Part shown: in pieces, positions 1 to 8,995 of the stretch
Position numbering within the stretch: position 1 is the first letter of the stretch
Layout: each line of letters opens with the position of its first letter
Assembly: GCA_014874295.1 (NCBI GenBank)
Contig: JACWAL010000008.1
Coordinates: 1-54,407 of the forward strand
DNA: 54,407 nt
DNA from: Microcaldota archaeon
Lineage (GTDB): Archaea; Micrarchaeota; Micrarchaeia; Micrarchaeales; Micrarchaeaceae
Direction: 5' to 3'
Notes under the pieces: generated by a model
Databases searched by the model: none
What the model was told of the DNA's origin: nothing
Seen by the model: the letters and a program-made list of their open reading frames with translations, nothing else
Position numbers and translations under genes: made by a program

Positions 1-1501
1 AGTGTATATCGCACTTCTCGACGCGCTTTATGTCGTAAGTGTGCTCGTCCTGGAAGTGCATCATTCCGAGGAACAGGCTCTTCATCTGGAAGTTGCCCAT
101 GCTCTGAAAGTCGTGCTTCGTTATCACTGACAGCAGTAGCTTGCCGAAGTTGACGCTCTTCGGCTGGTTCTTCTTGTCTATGAACCTGCTGAATTGCAGC
201 AGCGTCTTGGCGGCTATCATCCTCTTCACGAGCTTGCTCTTGCCGTCCATCTCGTCTACGGCGTTCTGCATGTGGTCCATGAGTCCTTCCAGGTCGACGA
301 ACCTGGCTATCGGCACGACCTTGTTGTCCTTGTCCAGGAAGAGGTACGTACCCATTCCGCAGGCGAAGTGTATCGAGAGGTCGTACTTGTACTCCCCTGT
401 AAGCGCCTCGATGAACTTGTTTATGCCGCCTATGTAAGGCACGGACGCCCAGTCGTCCCTGCTTATCGCGCCGTTCGTCTGCTCCTCTATGAGCTTGATA
501 GCCCCCGGAATCGTTATCCTCTGCTTCTCCCTCTGGTTCGACGGCATGCGACCGACGAGCGAAACCGGCTGGAAGTTCACGGCTCTAACGACGTCGAGGT
601 TGTTGAGCGCGAAGTTTATCATGGCCCCGAGCTCGTGATCGTTTATCGTGCGTATGACGGTCGGCACGAGCACCACGCTGATGCCCGACTTCCTGCACGC
701 GTCAAGCGCGAGCGGAGCCTCCCAGTGGTTTTTCGGGTTCGCCCTGGCGCTGACCCCGTCGAAGCTCATGTAGAGTGTGCTGGTCCCAGCGTGCCTGAGC
801 TTGACCGCAAGCTCCGGGTGCAGGCCGAGGTTGATCCCTGTGGTGTTGAGCTGTATCTGGTCGAAGCCGTCCTTCTTTGCCATCTCCACTATCTCGACTA
901 TGTGTGGGTGCAGTGTCGGCTCCCCCCCAGTTATCTGCAGCGCATTGGCCGGTATCGGCTTCTGGTTCCTCAGGTTCTTGAACAGCTTATCGAGTTCCTC
1001 CATGCTCGGCTCGTAGATTGCCTCCCCCTCCTTGGCGTAGAAGAAGCAGTACCAGCAGCTGAGGTGGCACCTGTTCGTGACCACAACGTTCGCCAGCCCT
1101 GTGTGGGACTTGTGCCTCTCGCACATGGCGCAGTCGAACGGGCAATTCGCTCCTTTTGTTGGGGTTATGACGTTCGGGTTATCAAATCCCCTCCCGTAGT
1201 AATTGTAACGCCTCATCTTCATGTACATGTCGTAGTCCTCCCAGTACTTCTCGATCGCCCACTTGTGCTCTGGGCAGTACTTCCTTATCATTACGTAGTC
1301 GCCGTCCTTGTATATAGTGCCCTTCACAATCAGTTTGCACTCGGGGCAAACTGTCATGGTCTCCTCTATTATGGGCATCTTCTCTATTTCCTCCATGGTC
1401 CTGTGGTACACTGCCGTAACGTCCTCCTTGTGCACCATCTCCATGACCTGACCATTCGGCTCGAGCACGCTTTTAGTCCCAATAACGTCGTCCATATACA
1501 T
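1..1501 (-). CDS. Radical SAM protein, tetraether lipid synthase (Tes)-like, C-terminus cut by the window edge
   Basis: About 500 codons are present and the frame runs off the left edge. Near residue 45 is a rubredoxin-like CPEC with a later C-x2-H. A cysteine cluster CPFDCAMC follows near residue 120. The radical SAM motif is C-H-L-S-C-W-Y-C, then TGGEPTLHP, NTTGINLG and FACGMG. Extra N-terminal cysteine clusters ahead of CxxxCxxC are the pattern of archaeal Tes/MJ0619-type enzymes. Tes joins lipid tails into tetraethers, and related members methylate tetrahydromethanopterin precursors. The last readable residues, EKCDIH, match the point where the family places further cysteines. The ATG at 1501 follows TAAGGAG with AAAAGGT closer in, and another ATG lies six bases downstream. 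Membership of the family is secure. The substrate (lipid or pterin) is inferred. Confidence 0.8.
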   Translation of the reverse strand, partial: MYMDDVIGTKSVLEPNGQVMEMVHKEDVTAVYHRTMEEIEKMPIIEETMTVCPECKLIVKGTIYKDGDYVMIRKYCPEHKWAIEKYWEDYDMYMKMRRYNYYGRGFDNPNVITPTKGANCPFDCAMCERHKSHTGLANVVVTNRCHLSCWYCFFYAKEGEAIYEPSMEELDKLFKNLRNQKPIPANALQITGGEPTLHPHIVEIVEMAKKDGFDQIQLNTTGINLGLHPELAVKLRHAGTSTLYMSFDGVSARANPKNHWEAPLALDACRKSGISVVLVPTVIRTINDHELGAMINFALNNLDVVRAVNFQPVSLVGRMPSNQREKQRITIPGAIKLIEEQTNGAISRDDWASVPYIGGINKFIEALTGEYKYDLSIHFACGMGTYLFLDKDNKVVPIARFVDLEGLMDHMQNAVDEMDGKSKLVKRMIAAKTLLQFSRFIDKKNQPKSVNFGKLLLSVITKHDFQSMGNFQMKSLFLGMMHFQDEHTYDIKRVEKCDIH

Positions 1502-1590
1502 ACCTTTTAGCTCCTTACTGCCCCTTGAGCTACGCAAGAGTGCTGTTTGGAAGGTATTTAAATGGTTACGATGCAGGGTTTTACGCCCCT

Positions 1591-2448
1591 TCAGTTCCTG
1601 CGTGGGCCCCTCTTTGGGTTGTTTTGCCTCCCGAAGCGCTTCCTCGGCTGGAAGTGCTGCTGTTGCCACTGCGGCTTCGGCCTCGAAGGTGTTTCTGCTA
1701 TGCGTTTCAGGCTCTCTTGCAGGTCCTTCTTGAGTTGCTCCGCGATGAACCTCTTCGAAAAGAAATCGGCCTTGAGTGCTATCGAGAGCTTCGTGGCGTA
1801 GACTCTGGCTATCTTGCCCTTCTGCTCCTTCGGCGCAGCCGTGACATCGACCAGTTTGAAGAGCACTCCGTACTTCGGGGGCTTGCTCCCGTACTTTATG
1901 TGCTTGAAGAGTGCCTTCTCAGCCCCGAGAAGCTGTACCGTGCTCGCCGGCATCGTGGCCAGCCTTTCGAGCGAGCCCGCCCTGCTCAGCAGCTCAGAGG
2001 CTATTTTCTCATCGGTCAGATAGGTCGCGTTGGGCATCAGCCTGTTGGCCGCGACCTTCAGGTACTCCTCGAGCGATGTGATTACAGAATCAGCCTTCAT
2101 ACCATACTCCGCAAAGGACTTTAGCGCCGACGCCTCGTCGTCGTTCATCTTGCGCCCCATGCCAGTGCGCTCTGCGGAGCCTACATTCTCGGCGAGCTCC
2201 ATCGCCGCCTTCGCCAAGCCCGCACTGCCGGCCTTTGCGGATTCCGGCGCGTATATTCCGTACCATTCAGCGAGCCTTTCTGAGGCGAGGTTCCTGCTCT
2301 TGCTCAGCTCCAGCCAGGCGTTGACCGCCTGCATGAGCGCATACTCCTCGCTGGAATAAGCCTCTCTTATGCCCGACTTCGCCTTCTCTATAAGCTCCTT
2401 TCTCAGCTCCGAATTGTTATCGGCCACCGAATCCCCACTATTATTCAT
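1591..2448 (-). CDS. nop5: Nop5 (Nop56/58 homologue), C/D box sRNP core protein
   Basis: 285 aa. The Nop domain is recognisable around residues 150-200 with GAEKALFKHIKYGSKPPKYG, the surface that grips L7Ae and the kink-turn of C/D guide RNAs. An alpha-helical coiled region precedes it, and the last 30 residues are basic and rich in Gln, Arg and Pro. In archaea Nop5 holds fibrillarin and L7Ae on guide RNAs for 2-prime-O-methylation of rRNA and tRNA. At 285 aa it is shorter than many homologues of about 370-420 aa, the N-terminal fibrillarin-binding part being compact. Fibrillarin, often adjacent to nop5 elsewhere, is not in this window. The start at 2448 lies shortly downstream of a TATAAA-like stretch, so the transcript may be nearly leaderless. 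Confidence 0.88.
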   Translation of the reverse strand: MNNSGDSVADNNSELRKELIEKAKSGIREAYSSEEYALMQAVNAWLELSKSRNLASERLAEWYGIYAPESAKAGSAGLAKAAMELAENVGSAERTGMGRKMNDDEASALKSFAEYGMKADSVITSLEEYLKVAANRLMPNATYLTDEKIASELLSRAGSLERLATMPASTVQLLGAEKALFKHIKYGSKPPKYGVLFKLVDVTAAPKEQKGKIARVYATKLSIALKADFFSKRFIAEQLKKDLQESLKRIAETPSRPKPQWQQQHFQPRKRFGRQNNPKRGPRRN

Positions 2449-2478
2449 ATGGGTGGCAAACTATAAAAAGCGGAGCCA

Positions 2479-4071
2479 TCATGCCTGCACCGTGCCGAAG
2501 CTGACCGATGGCATGACACCACTAGGCGGATAAGCGCGTGCGCGGACCCATTGGACAGCGAGCGAGATGGTATCAGGACCATAAGCCAGCAAAGTCGGAT
2601 ACAGGGACGTGGAAGCCGTGAAGCCGACATTGTTAGAATACGGGCTCCCATAGTTGAAAGTGGCGTAGGACTGTGCATTGTCCGCCCACAGGCCGAACAA
2701 GGCATACGAGCCAGGGATCCCACCTGGCATGTCTACGTCTTGGGATGAACCGCTGTTCCAGTTGAAGAGGTCATAATACCCGTTTGAAGTGTCTATGCCT
2801 ATCTGGTACTGCGGGTTGGTCTGGCCTGCGCCCTCCCATGCCATCTGCACACTGCTGCTGAAGGTCGAGGCATACGCGTCAAATTCAAGCACATTTGTCT
2901 GCGGGTTCATTGCTGTGCCCCAGTATATGCCCCCGCTTCCAGAGCTTGACGATTGTATGACTATACCGTTGTTCTGGGTTATGCTGTAGCTGCCTATATA
3001 GTCCCAGCCCGCCCTAAGAGAGCTGCCTGCGAAATTATCATAAAAGTTGAATACGCTAGCCCCATTGTCGTACTGCGCATATGTGCTTGAGAGCTGTGGC
3101 GCCTCGCCCGCATACGTGCCGTCGTATTGTGTATTCGTCGATTGATAAAACCTCATGCTTATCGTGTTGCTGCCGTTCGGCACGCCGTTTGGAATTCTGA
3201 CCCAGAATATCGCATTAGAGGAGCCGTTCGTGCACCCAGACTCGCACCAGCTATAGAGCTCGGTGCTGCCCTGGTAAAACCTTACGTTACCAAGGCCGTT
3301 CTGTTCGTATGCGCTGTACGAAGAAGGATTGAACTTCACCATCTGCTGGAACGGCGCGGCCGATGCAGCCTGGTTATTTGTCAGCGTTAGCGTTGAGTAG
3401 TAATAAGCTATCGTGGTCGAAACCGTCGTGGATGTGGTCGTGGAGATAGTGGAGGTCGATGTTGTCGAGGTTGTGCTGGTGCTCTGACCAGTTGTCGCAG
3501 TGATTGGCACACCTCTGATGGAGATATCCCCAAGCTCCGCGATATACTGCACACTGCTGCCGAGAAACTCGTACCTTACGTACAGCCTGCCCTGCATTGG
3601 CGGAGCATACCCGACATATATGGTGACGTTCGTTATCTGTCCGCTTTCCAGCGCTCCCGGTATCGCATAGCTGGGATTTGTGCCCGAAAGCGAGGAGTTA
3701 TCCGGAACGAACACGGCTGTGGCGGAGTACCATGTTTTCCCAGTTTCCTGTCCCATCTCCACAATCAGGTTCCCATTGGAGTAGAGCGGCTGCTCGCAGT
3801 AATAGCCGGTCTCTGCCACGCATCTGGTCGGGATGAGCGTGTTGGAACTGAATATGCCGAGCGAGTACATGGCCCCGAGCACCACAGCTATGACGATTAT
3901 CGCCCAACCGTAGGTCATCAGGTACTCCATTGCGGTTTGCGCACCCGTTTGCGGCCCGCTCGCGAGACCATGACGAGTGGATCTAATACCTTGTACTATG
4001 GACTTCCAAAGAGCAGGGCGTCTGGGGTGCATAGAGACCATAGCGAATTCGACCCAAAAGAATTTATGCAT
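2479..4071 (-). CDS. Class III signal (pilin-type) surface protein with DUF2341-like domain
   Basis: 530 aa. Residues 45-75 form a class III pre-pilin signal: QTAME, with Glu at +5, then a hydrophobic helix WAIIVIAVVLGAMYSLGIF. A small head follows (about 76-185) with C-x6-C near its start (CVAETGYYC) and GQETGKTW; it also occurs in the genes at 8996-9481 and 11849-12382. Residues 187-217 are almost all Ser and Thr, a likely glycosylated stalk. The next part (about 218-330, with FYQGSTELYSWCES) resembles DUF2341, and the C-terminus looks like a concanavalin-type beta sandwich. The protein is probably cut by a prepilin peptidase and displayed on the cell surface. The long leader means ATG 4071 or the ATG 30 bases in could be used. 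It is divergent from glyS. Confidence 0.75.
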   Translation of the reverse strand: MHKFFWVEFAMVSMHPRRPALWKSIVQGIRSTRHGLASGPQTGAQTAMEYLMTYGWAIIVIAVVLGAMYSLGIFSSNTLIPTRCVAETGYYCEQPLYSNGNLIVEMGQETGKTWYSATAVFVPDNSSLSGTNPSYAIPGALESGQITNVTIYVGYAPPMQGRLYVRYEFLGSSVQYIAELGDISIRGVPITATTGQSTSTTSTTSTSTISTTTSTTVSTTIAYYYSTLTLTNNQAASAAPFQQMVKFNPSSYSAYEQNGLGNVRFYQGSTELYSWCESGCTNGSSNAIFWVRIPNGVPNGSNTISMRFYQSTNTQYDGTYAGEAPQLSSTYAQYDNGASVFNFYDNFAGSSLRAGWDYIGSYSITQNNGIVIQSSSSGSGGIYWGTAMNPQTNVLEFDAYASTFSSSVQMAWEGAGQTNPQYQIGIDTSNGYYDLFNWNSGSSQDVDMPGGIPGSYALFGLWADNAQSYATFNYGSPYSNNVGFTASTSLYPTLLAYGPDTISLAVQWVRARAYPPSGVMPSVSFGTVQA

Positions 4072-4136
4072 TTAATATATTCAGATATACTGCATCGATG
4101 CCGCTCTGCCGTGCTGGTTCCCTAACGCACAATACG

Positions 4137-4146
4137 TTTTTATTTG
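4137..4146 (+). promoter_or_regulatory. TATA-like box upstream of glyS
   Basis: TTTTTATTTG lies 30 bases ahead of the GlyRS ATG and no Shine-Dalgarno site is evident, which fits a leaderless or near-leaderless transcript. Confidence 0.5.
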
Positions 4147-4175
4147 TTGAAGTGGAAGTGGTATAGGTTTTTGCG

Positions 4176-5642
4176 ATGGACATAGAAGAGCTGCTAGGCT
4201 TTGCGAAGAGAGCCGGATTCTTCTGGCCTGCGGCCGAGATATATGGAGGCGCATCCGGACTGTTCGACTACGGGCACCTCGGTGCGACGCTGAAGAGGAA
4301 CTTCGAGAGCGCGTGGCTTAAGTACTTCGTCACATCGAACGGATATCATCTGATAGAGGGCTCGAATATGCTGCCCGAGAAGCCGCTTATAGCGTCCGGG
4401 CACGCATCGCGCTTCAACGACGTCGTTGTCGGATGCTCAAAGTGCAAGACCTATTACAGGGCAGACGTGCTGCTCAACGAACTCAACATAAAGGTGTCGG
4501 AGGGCGCGAAGCCTGAGGAACTCGAGAAGGCCATAAGGGACAATGACGTGAAGTGCCAGAAGTGCGGCGGCGCGCTAATGCAACCGAAGGACTTCAACCT
4601 AATGATTGACGTGGCGCTCGGTCCTGAGAACCACGAGAGAGGGTACCTTAGACCGGAGACTGCGCAGTCAGCCTACCTCAACTTCTTCCGCGAGTTCAAC
4701 CTGCTGCGCAAACGCCTGCCGATGGGTCTCGCAATCATAGGGAGGGCGTATAGAAACGAGATATCCCCGAGGCAGGGGCTGTATAGGATGAGAGAGCTGG
4801 CGCAGGCTGAACTGCAGATCTTCTTCGACCCGGAAAACTGGGAAATAAATGACAGTGGCAAATTGCTTGAGAGGCAGGTCAACATCGTGCCGTACAGTGA
4901 CCACGAGACGAGAAGAATAAGCGGAAACGAGATAGTGGAGCAACTCGGGATACCGAGGTTCTATGCTTATCATATGTGCATGATAAACAGGTTCTACGAG
5001 GAGATAATGCACATGCCTGCGGACAAGCTGCGCTTCCTTGAGCTCGGCGGGGACGAGAAGGCGTTCTACAACAAACTGCATTTCGATATACAGGCCGACA
5101 TAAGCAGCTGGGGTGGCTTCAAGGAGATCGGAGGGTTGCACTACAGGGGGGAGCATGATCTCTCATCACACACCAAGGGATCCGGTCAGGATATGTCTGT
5201 AGAGTCGAACGGCAAGAGGATAATGCCCAACGTACTGGAGCTCAGCTTCGGAGTGGACAGGAACATATGGATGCTCATAGACCTGATGTACGCAAAGGAC
5301 GGCGAGCGAGCTGTGCTGAAGGTTCCTTATTCTATCGCACCGTACAATCTTGCGGTGCTTCCACTACAGAAGGACGACAGAATCATCGAGTATGCGCTCT
5401 CGCTCGAAAGCGAGCTGCGCGGACCTTTCAAGGTCAGCTATGATGAGTCCGGTTCTATCGGAAGGAGGTACGCGAGGATGGACGAAGCTGGCACACCGTT
5501 GTGCATCACGGTCGACTTCGATACTGTGGACGAGAATTCCGATAGGTTCGGCACAGTCACGATCAGGGACCGCGACACCAAGGCGCAGAGGCGCGTCAAG
5601 CGCCCCGAGCTCGCGGACGCCGTGACTGGGGCGCTGGCGTAG
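4176..5642 (+). CDS. glyS: Glycyl-tRNA synthetase (alpha2, archaeal/eukaryotic type)
   Basis: 488 aa class II synthetase that charges tRNA-Gly. Two CxxC pairs, CSKC near residue 88 and CQKC near 128, form the zinc-binding insertion. Motif 2 is visible as RNEISPRQGLYRMRE near residue 195 and is preceded by RPETAQSAY. Motif 3 is the LSFGVDRN segment near residue 355. The C-terminal 120 residues form the anticodon-binding fold (IAPYNLAVLPL). It is shorter than typical archaeal GlyRS of about 570 aa, mostly by loss of insertions, with no catalytic motif missing. The glycosylase gene begins five bases after its stop, so glyS probably heads an operon running through translin. Confidence 0.95.
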   Translation: MDIEELLGFAKRAGFFWPAAEIYGGASGLFDYGHLGATLKRNFESAWLKYFVTSNGYHLIEGSNMLPEKPLIASGHASRFNDVVVGCSKCKTYYRADVLLNELNIKVSEGAKPEELEKAIRDNDVKCQKCGGALMQPKDFNLMIDVALGPENHERGYLRPETAQSAYLNFFREFNLLRKRLPMGLAIIGRAYRNEISPRQGLYRMRELAQAELQIFFDPENWEINDSGKLLERQVNIVPYSDHETRRISGNEIVEQLGIPRFYAYHMCMINRFYEEIMHMPADKLRFLELGGDEKAFYNKLHFDIQADISSWGGFKEIGGLHYRGEHDLSSHTKGSGQDMSVESNGKRIMPNVLELSFGVDRNIWMLIDLMYAKDGERAVLKVPYSIAPYNLAVLPLQKDDRIIEYALSLESELRGPFKVSYDESGSIGRRYARMDEAGTPLCITVDFDTVDENSDRFGTVTIRDRDTKAQRRVKRPELADAVTGALA

Positions 5643-5647
5643 GTGCT

Positions 5648-6502
5648 GTGGTGCAACACGCGGACGTGCGCGTCGACACATTCAACCTCGCGCACACATT
5701 CGAGAGCGCCCAGCCAATCACTTTCTTCGGTGAATTCGACAGGCAGGGCAATTCAGTCGATTATGTATCATCTGGCATGCAAATCAGAGTCACGCAGAGA
5801 AGCAAGGGTCCTATCACGATTGAAGCTCCGGACGTCAAGCGTGCAATCGCGGACTTCCGCGCGCGGTTCCGGTTATCAGACGACATGCGCCACATATACA
5901 GGCAGATAAGCACAGACGCGTTCATGGGCGAGGCTGTCAGGAAGTACCGCGGCCTGAGGTTGACTGTCAACGACCCGTGGGAAACTACAGTAGTATTCAT
6001 ACTCTCGCAGTTCAATAACATAAAGCGCATACACCTCATAACGAACAGAATGGTTGCGAGCTTCGGCGAGGTCTCGGAGCACGGAGTCAAGGCCTTCCCG
6101 ACTCCTGACGCACTGTCGAGGGCCACGATAAGGGAGCTCAACGCGTGCGGGATGGGTTTCAGGAGCAAGTACTTGAAGGCCACCGCAAAGGCGTGTGTCG
6201 ACAGCCTCGATCTGAACAGGTACAGAAGGAGCAGTTACGCTTCCGTGAAGGAAATGCTAATGGAACTTCCCGGCATAGGAGACAAGGTTGCGGACTGCAT
6301 CGCGCTGATGGGCTACGGGAAGCTCGAGGCATTCCCAATAGACACGTGGGTGAAGAGAACGCTCGAGCGCCTCTACTTCAACGGGAAGGGCACAAGCATA
6401 AAAAGGCTGCATGAGTCAGTATCTGAGAAGTGGGGGGACATGCAGGGATACGCGCAGCTCTACCTATATCACCACGGGAGGATTGACGGATATGAAGCTT
6501 AA
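5648..6502 (+). CDS. HhH-GPD DNA glycosylase/lyase, OGG1-like (8-oxoguanine repair)
   Basis: 284 aa. The helix-hairpin-helix and GPD loop lie near residues 205-235: LPGIGDKVADC followed by PIDTW. The Lys of GDKVADC is at the position of the OGG1 Schiff-base lysine and the Asp of PIDTW is the catalytic aspartate, so a bifunctional glycosylase/AP lyase is expected. About 90 N-terminal residues form a TBP-like beta domain, as in OGG1/AlkA-type enzymes. The start is GTG (5648, or the GTG three bases later), only a few bases after the glyS stop, and the 3-prime end overlaps the translin start. 8-oxoG preference is inferred from the OGG1-like loop; an AlkA-like base range cannot be excluded. Confidence 0.85.
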   Translation: MVQHADVRVDTFNLAHTFESAQPITFFGEFDRQGNSVDYVSSGMQIRVTQRSKGPITIEAPDVKRAIADFRARFRLSDDMRHIYRQISTDAFMGEAVRKYRGLRLTVNDPWETTVVFILSQFNNIKRIHLITNRMVASFGEVSEHGVKAFPTPDALSRATIRELNACGMGFRSKYLKATAKACVDSLDLNRYRRSSYASVKEMLMELPGIGDKVADCIALMGYGKLEAFPIDTWVKRTLERLYFNGKGTSIKRLHESVSEKWGDMQGYAQLYLYHHGRIDGYEA

Positions 6503-7076
6503 CGACGAGATAACCAGGATGGAGACGGAGCTCGAGAGGAAGCAAAAGAGGCTAGACGAGGTGAATGATCTCTCCAGGAGGCTCATACGAAACTGCGCAA
6601 GGTCGATAACTGCGCTGCATAACTCCGAGATGAAGGAGGCCGAGCAGCATCTAACGGAGGCGCGGGAGCTTGCCTCGAGGCTCGTCAAGGTCGACACCGA
6701 CTTCAAGTATATATCTGTGCAGGCCTACCAGGAACTCGCCGAGGCGGAGATATTTCGCGAGATAAAGGGCTCGGGGCGCATACCATCACCATCAGAGCTG
6801 AAGCTGCCGGAGGATGCGTACCTGCTCGGGCTCATGGACGTTGTCGGCGAGCTGAAACGGAGCATGCTGCTCTCGCTCATGCGCGGCGACGTGAAGACAG
6901 CCGGATCGTATTTCTCCTTCATGGGCGAGATCTACGACTCCACAAGGGGTCTCAGGTTCCCTGAATCCGTGCTGCCGATGTTCAGGAAGAAGCAGGACAC
7001 AGCGCGCATACAGCTCGAGAATGCCGGCAGCGACATGCTGAAGTTTTCCGAGAAGCGTATCCGCGGCAAGGGCTAG
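6492..7076 (+). CDS. Translin family protein
   Basis: 194 aa, all alpha-helical, matching the archaeal translin family: a basic charged N-terminal helix, then LSRRLIRNCARSITALHNSE, YQELAEAEIFREI near residue 80, and LMDVVGELKRSML near 115. Translins form octameric shells that bind single-stranded RNA or DNA, and with TRAX some cut RNA. The catalytic acidic residues of TRAX cannot be verified here, so a binding role is safer. I chose the ATG at 6492, inside the last codons of the glycosylase gene. An upstream in-frame ATG at 6411 would add 27 residues lying wholly within the previous gene and unlike the family. It is translationally coupled to the repair gene. Confidence 0.8.
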   Translation: MKLNDEITRMETELERKQKRLDEVNDLSRRLIRNCARSITALHNSEMKEAEQHLTEARELASRLVKVDTDFKYISVQAYQELAEAEIFREIKGSGRIPSPSELKLPEDAYLLGLMDVVGELKRSMLLSLMRGDVKTAGSYFSFMGEIYDSTRGLRFPESVLPMFRKKQDTARIQLENAGSDMLKFSEKRIRGKG

Positions 7077-7144
7077 CAAGCAGTTAAATATCCTCGCTAC
7101 CTCATAATAGTTGTTAACGTTTCTCATTGTAAGAGGGGGTTTTC

Positions 7145-7408
7145 ATGGATGAAAAGAGAGCAAGCGAACTTATAGCGCAGATAACCAAGCAGATGGATTC
7201 CGTGACTTCCGACACCGCTGTCCCAAAGAATGTCCGTGCCGCCGTCACGGAGGCGAAGGAGAAGCTCAACGCGCCAGGCGATTACGTAGTAAGGATAGCC
7301 GGCGCGATCTATTCGATAGACAACGTCAGCAACGACATCAACCTTCCCCCTCAGGCCAGGACCACCATCTGGAGCATACTAAGCGCGCTTGAGTCCATCA
7401 AGGATTGA
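7145..7408 (+). CDS. UPF0147 family protein
   Basis: 87 aa. It follows the UPF0147 pattern closely: DTAVPKNVRAAVTEAK in the middle and INLPPQARTTIWSILSALES at the end. The family is small, helical and almost universal in archaea, with no assigned biochemical role known to me. It has its own TATA-like TTAAATATCC about 60 bases upstream and a GAGGGGG ribosome site nine bases ahead of the ATG. Its stop codon overlaps the possible TTG start of the DP1 gene, suggesting co-translation with the replicative polymerase subunit. Confidence 0.9.
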   Translation: MDEKRASELIAQITKQMDSVTSDTAVPKNVRAAVTEAKEKLNAPGDYVVRIAGAIYSIDNVSNDINLPPQARTTIWSILSALESIKD

Positions 7409-7416
7409 TCGATTGC

Positions 7417-8922
7417 ATGGGGGATGCAAAGAAGGAGCTTGCAAGGCTCCTTTCTAATGCCAACATATTCCTCGCTGCGGATGTAGACGAGGAGTCAATG
7501 GGCCAGGTGGACCTCAACCTGCTCGTGTCGAAGCTCATCGATATGAAATCAGGCATCGAGGGCCTCAAGGTCGCGAACGCGAGCGATGTCGGAATCGCAG
7601 TCTCGGCGCTCTCGGAGGAGAGGCTTGCGAAGGCGCCGAAGCCTATAGAGACGGCAAAGATCGAGTCGTTTGTGCCGAAGGCATCGGATATAGAGGCCGA
7701 CTACAGGATAGAGGCCAGCGAAATAGGCAAGACCGAGGGCAACGTCAACGGGTTCGTCGATTACTTCCGCAACAGGCTCGAGCGGCTTCGAGACGTGCTC
7801 GAGGCGAGGACACACACGGCGGCGCCCAGCATAGAGGCGCTGAAGGACTACGCCAACGGCAGAGAAGTCGTGATCGTGGGCATGGTCAACTCGAAGATAA
7901 CGACGAAGAATGGCAACACGATGCTCGTCATCGAGGACCAGACAGGAGAGGCGAAGGTCATGTTCATGAAGTCGGATTCGAAGGAGGGCAACGCCCTCTT
8001 CGCCAGCGCCAACCGCATAGTCAACGATGAAGTTCTGGCCGTCAAGGGCAGGCTATCGGGGCCGTTCGTCATAGCGAAGGAAATATTGTGGCCCGATGTC
8101 CCAATACGCGAGAGGAAGCAAATAGAGGAAGATGTCGCGATCGCCTTCTTGTCTGACGTGCATGTTGGTAGCAAGTTCTTCATGGAGAAGAACTTCGTCA
8201 AGATGCTCGACTGGCTCAATGGCAACGTCGACTCGAAGTCGAAGATGCTAGCGGGCAAGGTCAAGTACCTGATTATAGGGGGCGACGTAGCTGACGGCAT
8301 AGGTATATACCCGGATCAGGAGGACAACCTCGCGATACTCGACATCTACCAGCAGTACAAGCTGCTCGCCAACCTGCTCGAGTCGATACCCGACTACATG
8401 CACGTCTTCATACTACCTGGCGACCATGACGCGGTGCAGATGGCCGAGCCGCAGCCCGCATTCCCGAAGGAGCTCATAGACATGAACAGGAGCAACATCC
8501 ACTTCGTCACTAACCCGTGCAGGCTCACCCTGCATGGAATATCCGTGCTTTCGTACCACGGCTACGGCATAGTGCCTATGATACACGCGATACCGGGCCT
8601 GAGCTTCTCGAGGCCGGAGGAGGTCATGATAGAGATGCTCAAGAGGAGGCACCTCTCCCCGATATATGGTGGTAGCGTTATAGTGCCGTCCCAAAAGGAC
8701 AACCTGGTAATAGATACGATGCCGGACATCTTCCACACAGGGCACATTCACAAGAACGGCATATCCGAGTACCATGGTGTGCAGGTCGTCAACAGTGGCA
8801 CATGGCAGGACCTTACCGAGTACCAGGTGAAAAGGGGCTTGCACCCATCGCCGTGCAACCTGCCTGTCTTCGAGGCCAAGAAGTACGCATTCACTACCGT
8901 GGACTTCACTAGTGTGGTATAG
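7417..8922 (+). CDS. polB: DNA polymerase D small subunit (DP1), 3-5 exonuclease
   Basis: About 501 aa. DP1 proofreads and scaffolds the archaeal replicative PolD heterodimer. Residues 1-130 are a helical charged region. Residues 145-235 form the OB fold (GREVVIVGMVNSK). The calcineurin-like nuclease domain is complete: LSDVHVGS near 244, GGDVADG near 288, PGDHD near 334, SYHGYG near 380 and TGHIHKNG near 440. All metal-binding residues are present, so proofreading should be active. An in-frame TTG at 7405 overlaps the UPF0147 stop; ATG 7417 is preferred but the distinction is weak. The large subunit DP2 is not in this window. Confidence 0.95.
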   Translation: MGDAKKELARLLSNANIFLAADVDEESMGQVDLNLLVSKLIDMKSGIEGLKVANASDVGIAVSALSEERLAKAPKPIETAKIESFVPKASDIEADYRIEASEIGKTEGNVNGFVDYFRNRLERLRDVLEARTHTAAPSIEALKDYANGREVVIVGMVNSKITTKNGNTMLVIEDQTGEAKVMFMKSDSKEGNALFASANRIVNDEVLAVKGRLSGPFVIAKEILWPDVPIRERKQIEEDVAIAFLSDVHVGSKFFMEKNFVKMLDWLNGNVDSKSKMLAGKVKYLIIGGDVADGIGIYPDQEDNLAILDIYQQYKLLANLLESIPDYMHVFILPGDHDAVQMAEPQPAFPKELIDMNRSNIHFVTNPCRLTLHGISVLSYHGYGIVPMIHAIPGLSFSRPEEVMIEMLKRRHLSPIYGGSVIVPSQKDNLVIDTMPDIFHTGHIHKNGISEYHGVQVVNSGTWQDLTEYQVKRGLHPSPCNLPVFEAKKYAFTTVDFTSVV

Positions 8923-8951
8923 CCAGCGCTAATCCTTGTTAATTAAAATGC

Positions 8952-8990
8952 AGAAAAAGAAAAGGAGAAGAAAAAAGAGAAAAGGAAGCC
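8952..8990 (-). terminator. Pyrimidine tract after the pilin-like gene
   Basis: On the minus strand this is an almost unbroken run of T and C just after the stop of the gene at 8996-9481. Archaeal terminators are T-rich runs, so it probably ends that transcript. It lies between two convergent genes. Confidence 0.5.
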
Positions 8991-8995
8991 AACGA

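Noticed and set aside
194-1510. Long open plus-strand frame of about 438 codons
   Set aside because: It is the shadow of the minus-strand Tes-like gene; its translation is His/Val/Arg rich with no domain, while the minus strand shows complete radical SAM motifs.
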